This document shows positions 1 through 5,285 of a DNA stretch of 10,015 nt, one piece after another (the first letter of the stretch is position 1; each line of letters opens with the position of its first letter). The notes beneath the pieces were generated by a model that worked only from the letters and a program-made list of their open reading frames with translations, was not told the DNA's origin and did no database searches. The stretch comes from Chthoniobacterales bacterium (lineage in GTDB: Bacteria; Verrucomicrobiota; Verrucomicrobiia; Chthoniobacterales; UBA10450), in NCBI GenBank assembly GCA_013695925.1, contig JACCZO010000037.1, forward strand, positions 1 to 10,015, read 5' to 3'. The translations under genes and the position numbers were made by a program.

Positions 1-100
1 GGCCGCGGTCTAACGACCGCGGAAATGGGTGAACCAATTCGGCACCACGGCCCGACAGGTTTCGCTTCAATGGGGCCGCGGTCTAACGACCGCGGAAATG
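1..100. CRISPR. CRISPR array end: partial repeat, one spacer, full repeat
   Basis: A 27-nt block at 1-27 recurs without change at 74-100. With a spacer of 36 nt (28-63) the full repeat is best taken as 64-100, 37 nt; its left boundary is inferred because the first copy is cut by the window edge. The repeat centre is a perfect palindrome, arms CCGCGGTC (76-83) and GACCGCGG (88-95) around a TAAC loop, the expected substrate for the Cas6-like part of Csb2. Read on the minus strand the repeat ends in ATTGAAGC, close to the ATTGAAA(C/G) 3' end common in type I repeats, so crRNAs were probably made leftward, in the same direction as the cas genes. No further copy is seen right of 100, so this is the cas-proximal end of the array. 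The array continues left of the window, so spacer count is unknown. Confidence 0.9.
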
Positions 101-113
101 CCTAATTCGTAAA

Positions 114-157
114 ATGCTCGCTGCGAGCCGCCAAAACGGCGGTTCGCGAGCGGCATT
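114..157. terminator. Strong hairpin, possible bidirectional terminator
   Basis: The arms GCCGCC-side 114-132 and GGCGG-side 138-157 pair almost throughout, with one bulged base (148), a few G-T pairs and a five-base AAAAC loop. An A run (111-114) precedes the hairpin and a TTGTTTT stretch (156-162) follows it, so in either direction a GC-rich stem is followed by several T residues. This fits a factor-independent terminator for the cas operon arriving from the right, for an array transcript arriving from the left, or both. The T tracts are short and interrupted, so termination is plausible rather than certain. Its distance of only about 13 bases from the last repeat is unusual. Confidence 0.5.
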
Positions 158-224
158 GTTTTCATAATCGTTCCAATAGCCAAATCTCCAGGTTTTCGTT
201 TCATTTACCTCCGTGAACTGCGCG

Positions 225-267
225 CGCGAGCGGCGACCGCACTCTTCCCACCACCTCGCCGCTCGCG
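225..267. repeat. Perfect 12-bp inverted repeat with 19-nt loop
   Basis: CGCGAGCGGCGA at 225-236 is matched by its exact reverse complement TCGCCGCTCGCG at 256-267, separated by 19 bases. The arms contain the same decamer found in the neighbouring hairpin at 145-154. It is not followed by a T run on either strand, so it does not look like a terminator. A protein-binding site or a structured leader element are possibilities; its function is unknown. Confidence 0.8.
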
Positions 268-357
268 TCGTCGGACACGCAGGGTTGATTTGTCAAAGAA
301 CTTTTACTCGCGAACGCTTTCGGAGTCGATCAAGCGAGCTGGATCGCGCGTCATCCG

Positions 358-648
358 TCACACAACATAGCAAGGCGCATCGAGCTTGATGTAAGGCAAG
401 CCAATAGCGCGGATGTCGCGCGCTCCCCGGCTCTCGGCCGGACCGAGCGAAACAAAGAGCACCTGGTCTTCCGTCGAGTTGATGATTTCATTCAACTCGT
501 GTTCGAGCTTTACGATTTCGGACCCGTTGAGGTCGCACTCGAAGACCGAGTACTGGAGATGATCGCCGTAGTTGCGACAGGTTTTGAAAACCTTGCGCAG
601 CCGCTTGTCATCCGAAATGTCGTAACAAACGAGATAGGTGGTGCGCAT
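358..648 (-). CDS. cas2: CRISPR-associated endonuclease Cas2
   Basis: This encodes a 96-residue protein of normal Cas2 length. Cas2 forms the dimer at the centre of the Cas1-Cas2 integrase and mainly has a structural role in spacer integration. Visible family features are the N-terminal beta strand ending in the conserved acidic residue (YLVCYDIS, Asp10), the following helix DDKRLRKVFK, the QYSVFECDL strand (32-40), and a hydrophobic C-terminal strand that would pack on its partner. The ATG at 648 was chosen because the motif starts immediately after it; an upstream in-frame extension to 777 runs through csb2 and has no family similarity. The start lies one base past the csb2 stop codon, so translation is probably coupled. 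It is the last gene of the operon, next to the array, while its partner Cas4-Cas1 is encoded at the far end. Confidence 0.95.
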   Translation of the reverse strand: MRTTYLVCYDISDDKRLRKVFKTCRNYGDHLQYSVFECDLNGSEIVKLEHELNEIINSTEDQVLFVSLGPAESRGARDIRAIGLPYIKLDAPCYVV

Positions 649-649
649 A

Positions 650-2200
650 TCAAGCAACTGCTGGCACAAACAGCCCCAGCCCGAAATGCGCTCCGTATCC
701 GACTGCGATTGGTCCGCGCACCGCCTCCGAAAAAGCAATGCGAAAACCATAGCCGCGCTCGCCGGCTTTGCTGCCATTGCCGGTTTTGCGAGTGCGTTGA
801 AATTCGAGCCAGTGGATGCTCCGGTTTTCCAATTGCAGATGTGGCACCGGCGCGACTTCCGTGGGTTCAGGAAAGCCTGACTCAGGCAGGAGGCGACGCA
901 AATCGTGTTCAGGCGATCCGATGGGAATGCCGTTTGCGTCGAGCTTCGGCTCTCCGTTCCTGCGCGTTTTCAAATGTCGTGTGGGGACAAAAGGAGTCAG
1001 CGAAATCCATTCGCGGCTCGTGCCAAGCGGGAGGGAATGCCCCGCATCGGGGCTTTCTCCGGCAAAATCCTCGCGCTCACCTGTGCCGAGGAGAATTAGT
1101 TGCAGCTTGTGACCGTCGTATCCCCAAGTTTGCCGAAGCTTTTCGAGAGCGCGCCGAGCATCCACGTCGAAACCCATGCGGGCGTAGAGGGTAAAGAATT
1201 TCACCATTCCGTGGTGCGGGTCGCATTCCGAAAAGTAAAAGGCGTGCTGGTGGCCGTCGGCAAGCGGCTCTCCAGCGGCATTGCACCCAGTGAAGACCGG
1301 AGTAGCACAGCGGGACACGAGTGCGCGGTGAAATCGCTCGCCCAAGCTCAGTGCTTCCGTGATGCGCGGCGGCACGTCGCTGACTACTGCGAATCTTGCG
1401 ACAGTCGGACGGCGTTCGTCGAGAACCGGCTTGCGCTGCGGCGCGATGCGAAACGGTTCCGCGGGGCGCGCGTAATCAATCCATCGCGAGCCGGGAGGCT
1501 GGCTCCAGCCAGCTGCTTTTAGATCGCCAGTGTCGGCGAGAAGCGCATCGAAGATGGAAGATGGAAGCGATGCGGTGTTCGTCTTTTTCTTCCCTTTCGC
1601 TTTCGATGTTGGCATAGCTTGTTTCGCAAACCATGCCGCGTGTTCCTCAGGCGTTGCGGGTGCGAGCAGGCGAATGGGTTCTTCCTCCGACTGCACGCGT
1701 TCACCATTCACCACAGGCCGGGCGTTCACCTTGGGCAGCGCTGCATTCGCGGGCAGCAATGCGGCTTCCACGAGACTCTCGGCGCGTCCGAAATAATTCA
1801 TGCTCGCGAGTAACGTCGCCATCAATTCGCGTTGCGCCGCATCAACTTCGACAGGCCAGAGCACATCGAGCGATTCACCCGGCGCGACGTGGACGAAGGT
1901 GTCGAAGATTTTTGTCTTACTCTCGTTGCGACCGGCGATAACCGGCATGTAATGCCGCGTATGCGCCGCGGTCGCGGAAGGGAGCGCATACGAAGGCGCG
2001 GCAGCGGCGAGCGTTTCGATGAGTTCCCGGATGCGTGGTTCTTCAAATACGGTGCGATGCTTGTGGAACCACGTCGCGATCAAAGCCCGGCAGATGCGCC
2101 ACGGAGCCGGAGGCCAATCCGGGACGCCTTCGTTCACATGACTCCCCCATGCCGTGGCGTGCCAGCGGCCTGTGACGAAATGGAATCGAATCGCGATCAT
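650..2200 (-). CDS. csb2: Type I-G Csb2 (GSU0054 family), Cas5-Cas6 fusion
   Basis: The 516-residue product begins with MIAIRFHFVTGRWHATAWG and carries HTRHYMPV (80-87), both characteristic of the GSU0054 family. In subtype I-G this protein joins Cas5-like and Cas6-like RAMP units; the studied Thioalkalivibrio sulfidiphilus protein processes pre-crRNA and stays on the crRNA 3' end. Here the N-terminal unit spans roughly 1-270 and the C-terminal one 280-516, ending in a glycine-rich loop GYGAHFGLG (501-509) typical of RAMPs. His317 and His319 (DGHQHAFYF) are candidate catalytic residues, by inference only. No separate cas6 exists in the window, which fits. The start ATG overlaps the csb1 stop by four bases (ATGA); no clear Shine-Dalgarno is visible, so reinitiation is likely. 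A lysine-rich linker (198-217) contains residues encoded by a heptanucleotide tandem repeat. Confidence 0.93.
   Translation of the reverse strand: MIAIRFHFVTGRWHATAWGSHVNEGVPDWPPAPWRICRALIATWFHKHRTVFEEPRIRELIETLAAAAPSYALPSATAAHTRHYMPVIAGRNESKTKIFDTFVHVAPGESLDVLWPVEVDAAQRELMATLLASMNYFGRAESLVEAALLPANAALPKVNARPVVNGERVQSEEEPIRLLAPATPEEHAAWFAKQAMPTSKAKGKKKTNTASLPSSIFDALLADTGDLKAAGWSQPPGSRWIDYARPAEPFRIAPQRKPVLDERRPTVARFAVVSDVPPRITEALSLGERFHRALVSRCATPVFTGCNAAGEPLADGHQHAFYFSECDPHHGMVKFFTLYARMGFDVDARRALEKLRQTWGYDGHKLQLILLGTGEREDFAGESPDAGHSLPLGTSREWISLTPFVPTRHLKTRRNGEPKLDANGIPIGSPEHDLRRLLPESGFPEPTEVAPVPHLQLENRSIHWLEFQRTRKTGNGSKAGERGYGFRIAFSEAVRGPIAVGYGAHFGLGLFVPAVA
1550..1570. repeat. Three-unit heptanucleotide repeat inside csb2
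   Basis: On the plus strand GAAGATG, GAAGATG and GAAGCGA follow each other directly, 21 bases in all, the last unit degenerate. On the coding strand they give residues 211-217 of Csb2, SLPSSIF, directly after a lysine-rich stretch that looks like a linker. A 21-base tract keeps the reading frame. The repeat resembles, in unit length but not in sequence, the tracts at 8354-8388 and 9684-9718. Confidence 0.65.
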
Positions 2201-3135
2201 TCGAAAGTCACTTCGCCATCTCCATCGGCGCTGAAGTTTTTCTTCGCCGCCGCGATCAGACCGGGCAGCGCGGTTTCGAGGTCCTTCAAGGATGGAAGCG
2301 TGAATCCTTCGGGACGTGTGACGGTCAATGCGCCATCCACCACGAGGTCACACGCTGTGCGCAGGCGGCAATTACCCGCGAGCAGCTTCTGGATTTTGAA
2401 AATGGAAAGAGCGACGAGCAAGTCCGCGACTTTCGGCTCAAAGCCATAGCCTCGTATTTGTGCGAGATCGACATTGAAATAAGCGATGATTTCGCCGCAG
2501 AACTCATCGCGATGAAACGGCACATTGCCGAAGCCTTTCGCGGCTTCGCCGCTCGGATTGACATGATCGTTCTTCACCCCGCCACTCGATGCCACAGTGA
2601 CTTTCTTCGCTTCGATAAACGCCGTGAGCACACGCGGAAGGCGCATCCGTCCACCCGCAATGTCCGATTTCGCAATGAATATGCCGTGGATAAGCGAGTT
2701 GATGTCGTATTTCAAAAGCACGTTGGCGAGCTTGCGCAGATCGACGCGGCTAGTGTCCTCCGTGCCGAGTTCCTGTTTCAACTTCGTCGCGAAACTCTTG
2801 TCCTTGCCTTCAAGAATGTAGGGACTGTTTAGCCGGTGCGCTTCCAGTACCGAGTTGGTAAGTGGCTTTCCTGCTTTGTCTTTGACCTGCACGAACGGCA
2901 AGCCTTTCAACGGCTCGATCCAGTTGTTTGCAATCGTGTCCCAGCAGACGGTTTCCAATCGATTCGCCATGCTCTGGGCGGATTCGACAAGGAGCATTGG
3001 CGTGCCGTCCGGCAGAGAATAAGTAGCGGGACCGAGATCAGGAAAACCTGTCGGTTGGAAACGGCTTCCCTGGATTGGCTTTAGTCTTGCCTCGACGAGG
3101 AGACGGGATTCGTTAGCGAGTAAAGTGAGGTTCAT
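2197..3135 (-). CDS. csb1: Type I-G Csb1 (GSU0053 family), Cas7 backbone subunit
   Basis: The 312-residue product is the Cas7-like subunit of the I-G effector, the protein that polymerises along the crRNA spacer. Family signatures are SRFQPTGFPDLGPATY (24-39) and MLLVESAQSMANRLE (47-61), followed by LEAHRLNSPYI (97-107), GGRMRLPRVLTAFIEAKKVT (161-180) and GEAAKGFGNVPFHRDEF (196-212). The acidic-glycine tail (303-312) is short and probably disordered. The length is within what is expected for the family. The start codon overlaps the csx17 stop by four bases and its own stop overlaps the csb2 start by four bases, so the three effector genes look translationally coupled. No frameshift or missing motif is apparent. 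Confidence 0.95.
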   Translation of the reverse strand: MNLTLLANESRLLVEARLKPIQGSRFQPTGFPDLGPATYSLPDGTPMLLVESAQSMANRLETVCWDTIANNWIEPLKGLPFVQVKDKAGKPLTNSVLEAHRLNSPYILEGKDKSFATKLKQELGTEDTSRVDLRKLANVLLKYDINSLIHGIFIAKSDIAGGRMRLPRVLTAFIEAKKVTVASSGGVKNDHVNPSGEAAKGFGNVPFHRDEFCGEIIAYFNVDLAQIRGYGFEPKVADLLVALSIFKIQKLLAGNCRLRTACDLVVDGALTVTRPEGFTLPSLKDLETALPGLIAAAKKNFSADGDGEVTFE

Positions 3136-5282
3136 ATATTGACTGGTGTTGATTTCGGTTCGGATTGTTTAGGTCTGAGGACGCACCCGGCCATCTCGCC
3201 GAGATCGTTTTCGGTTACTGGAAAGAGAAGCGCCGCCGCCGCCCGCACGACCATGGGACCGGATGCGGGAATGCGATCAATCGCCGGTGCGAGGCTAGAG
3301 CCGAGAAGCCGGCGCGCAGCAAGAATTGAGGCTCCAAGTCCATCGCCCGCGCGCGCCCGCCGATGAATTGCCGGGACGAGAGGAACATAAATGTCGCGCA
3401 CTTTGTGATTGGTGAAGCAGAGCTTGAGCAAAGCATAAAGCGCGGGCGGCTCGCGGTGCTCGGTTGGGAAACCAATCTTGAAATCGTCGGAATATTTGCC
3501 GCCAAAATCAATGAGCATCAACCCCCAAAGCAGTCGGGAAAGAAGACGGTCGTCGGTGCGGCCTTCGATGAATGCGGCGATGGCGGCGGGACGTGCGGAT
3601 ATTTTTGAGGAATCGGGATAACCGCCATCGCTGCTCTGTCCAGCGGACAGCAGGCGACGTGCGATGATGGCATTTAACGTTTGTGCAAGATCGCCTCCAC
3701 GCCAGACAACATTTGTTTCGATGGTATCTGTCCACTCAAACCAGCGCTTCTCTCGCCCGCCCTTCGGTCGCACCGGTTCAAGATGAGAGCGCAACCAAAG
3801 AGCATCCCGTCCTTGAAGACTCGTGACGCCCGCAAGCGCGGCGGCGAGACGGAATTCGACGGTGCCGGTGTTCGCTTCGCGCAGCCATTGCGTTGCGAGC
3901 AAAGGCACGGGCGAGAGATAAGATTGGCGCGACCATTTCCACCTTCCGGCCATCGCCGCTTCGCAATCGCCGAGCGAGATGAGCAACTCCTGAACACGCC
4001 GCGCATCCGCCGTTTTGCAAAACGCGACGATCGCCGCTTCGAGCGCGCGGGCCGCACGCTGGATGGAGGAAGGCGCGACATCCGCGCGTGCTGCGCGGCG
4101 GAATTTCTCCAGCCAGTCGTCGATGGGAGCGAGAAGTTGCGATGCAAGCCGGTTACGGCGCACAACGACCCGCTCCAGCGGCGTGGCAAAGTAGGCGAGA
4201 CCGTTGCGCACTTGGAAGCCGTAGCGTTGAAATGCGCTGATACCGCGATCCACGCCGAGCGTTGCGACAGCGCGCGCGAAGTCCACACCGTTGCGAGCTG
4301 AGCGCCCGCCGACTTGCGCCCGCCCTTCGCCGAGAAGTGCCTTGAGTTCGGATAAAGCGACGGGCTGCTCCCAAAGCGGCATCCACATTTCGCAGCGCGA
4401 ATTCGTTTCATCCAACAATGCTGCACTGCCGTATCCGACTCCAGCTTGCTTTACGCAGAAGGGATAAACGAGTTGCCCGATCTCTGCGGATTCGAGGCGC
4501 TTCACCGCCGCACCCGCGAAGAGGATCGCGCCTTCAAGCATTAGAATGAAGTCCCACGGATTGGTTGATGAATGGCTATCGAACCCGCTTGACGCATTTG
4601 CACCGCCTCCAGCTCCGGGGCTGAACTGCCCAATGGCTCCGCGCCCGAGAACGGGAAGTGCGGTGCCGAAGAGCGCGTTGTCGAGCCACTTTTCGCTCAT
4701 CTTGGCTGGAGTGCCGTCAGGTAGATCGAACACTTCAGCGAGGCGCTGCATGAAGTTGTTCGTGAATTCGAGACGACCATCGTTGCCACCAGTTCCAAGC
4801 AGAGGCGGATACTTCGCGCCGTCCCCGGTCAGAACAAACGCGCTGTCGAGCCATTCGAGAGCGTGTTCGGGAGAACGATTGCGGCACAACATAAGCAGCG
4901 CTTCCTTCACGTCTTTGCCCGGCTTCTCAGTCAGGCCGAGTTCTGCCAAACACTCGCTCGCGGAATTGACAGCCTCCTGAAAGCTCGCGAATCGCTGACT
5001 CTTCGTCGCTCGGATTGGCTCGATGCCTTCCTTGTTGTCGTTCGGGAAAAATCCGCTCCCGCCGTTCCACGGTGCGATGATCGGCGTCGGTTTGTAGGTT
5101 TCGAGAAAGAATGTCAGCAGCGATTCGCGGTCGAGAATGGACGTCAGTTTAAAGGCGTTCCCGTTCCACTGCCCCAATACTTTCTGGTCGCACTGTTCGG
5201 ATACGAGACGGAGGATGCCGAGAGCTTTGAGATAATGAGCAATCGGGACGGGCGCGCAGCCGGTGAGAATCAGAGAGGGCAT
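3132..5282 (-). CDS. csx17: Type I-G Csx17, large subunit Cas8g (Cas8u2)
   Basis: The 716-residue product starts with the Csx17 signature LTGCAPVPIAHYLKALGILRL (from residue 6) and has the hallmark APWNGGSGFFP (70-80), TGGNDGRLEFTNNFMQRL (164-181) and a glycine-rich segment around GRGAIGQFSPGAGGG (213-227) followed by NPWDFILMLEGAILFAGA (241-258). In subtype I-G this is the large subunit, which spans the effector; in the studied T. sulfidiphilus complex Cas3 binds stably through it. The start ATG is three bases past the cas3 stop, with no evident Shine-Dalgarno, matching coupled translation with cas3. The other end overlaps csb1 by four bases. I see no catalytic motif, as expected for a Cas8 protein. 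The region encodes no separate small subunit. Confidence 0.94.
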   Translation of the reverse strand: MPSLILTGCAPVPIAHYLKALGILRLVSEQCDQKVLGQWNGNAFKLTSILDRESLLTFFLETYKPTPIIAPWNGGSGFFPNDNKEGIEPIRATKSQRFASFQEAVNSASECLAELGLTEKPGKDVKEALLMLCRNRSPEHALEWLDSAFVLTGDGAKYPPLLGTGGNDGRLEFTNNFMQRLAEVFDLPDGTPAKMSEKWLDNALFGTALPVLGRGAIGQFSPGAGGGANASSGFDSHSSTNPWDFILMLEGAILFAGAAVKRLESAEIGQLVYPFCVKQAGVGYGSAALLDETNSRCEMWMPLWEQPVALSELKALLGEGRAQVGGRSARNGVDFARAVATLGVDRGISAFQRYGFQVRNGLAYFATPLERVVVRRNRLASQLLAPIDDWLEKFRRAARADVAPSSIQRAARALEAAIVAFCKTADARRVQELLISLGDCEAAMAGRWKWSRQSYLSPVPLLATQWLREANTGTVEFRLAAALAGVTSLQGRDALWLRSHLEPVRPKGGREKRWFEWTDTIETNVVWRGGDLAQTLNAIIARRLLSAGQSSDGGYPDSSKISARPAAIAAFIEGRTDDRLLSRLLWGLMLIDFGGKYSDDFKIGFPTEHREPPALYALLKLCFTNHKVRDIYVPLVPAIHRRARAGDGLGASILAARRLLGSSLAPAIDRIPASGPMVVRAAAALLFPVTENDLGEMAGCVLRPKQSEPKSTPVNI

Positions 5283-5285
5283 CGT

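Larger units (their letters stand above)
101..357. promoter_or_regulatory. Gap between cas2 and CRISPR array, candidate leader
   Basis: These 257 nt hold no convincing gene. If the array is transcribed leftward, this is where leader and array promoter should lie; about 161-212 is the most AT-rich stretch. I could not identify a consensus promoter with proper -35/-10 spacing. Two inverted repeats dominate the region (about 114-157 and 225-267), and they share the decamer CGCGAGCGGC (145-154 and 225-234, inverted at 258-267). On the minus strand a GGAGG at 212-208 stands three bases before an ATG at 204, opening a 45-codon frame that ends inside the first repeat; this is unlikely to be a real gene. 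The leader role is inferred from position only. Confidence 0.4.

Noticed and set aside
649..777. Longer cas2 start extending upstream to 777
   Set aside because: The extra 43 residues overlap csb2 and lack Cas2 similarity; the conserved strand begins right after the ATG at 648.
499..1194. Plus-strand open frame of 231 codons opposite cas2 and csb2
   Set aside because: It is antisense to two well-supported cas genes and its translation shows no domain; GC-rich DNA readily gives such shadows.
4590..4622. Minus-strand GGAGG followed by an ATG inside csx17, possible internal start of a small subunit
   Set aside because: The ATG is out of frame with csx17 and lies near its first third, not at the C-terminal part where small subunits arise.
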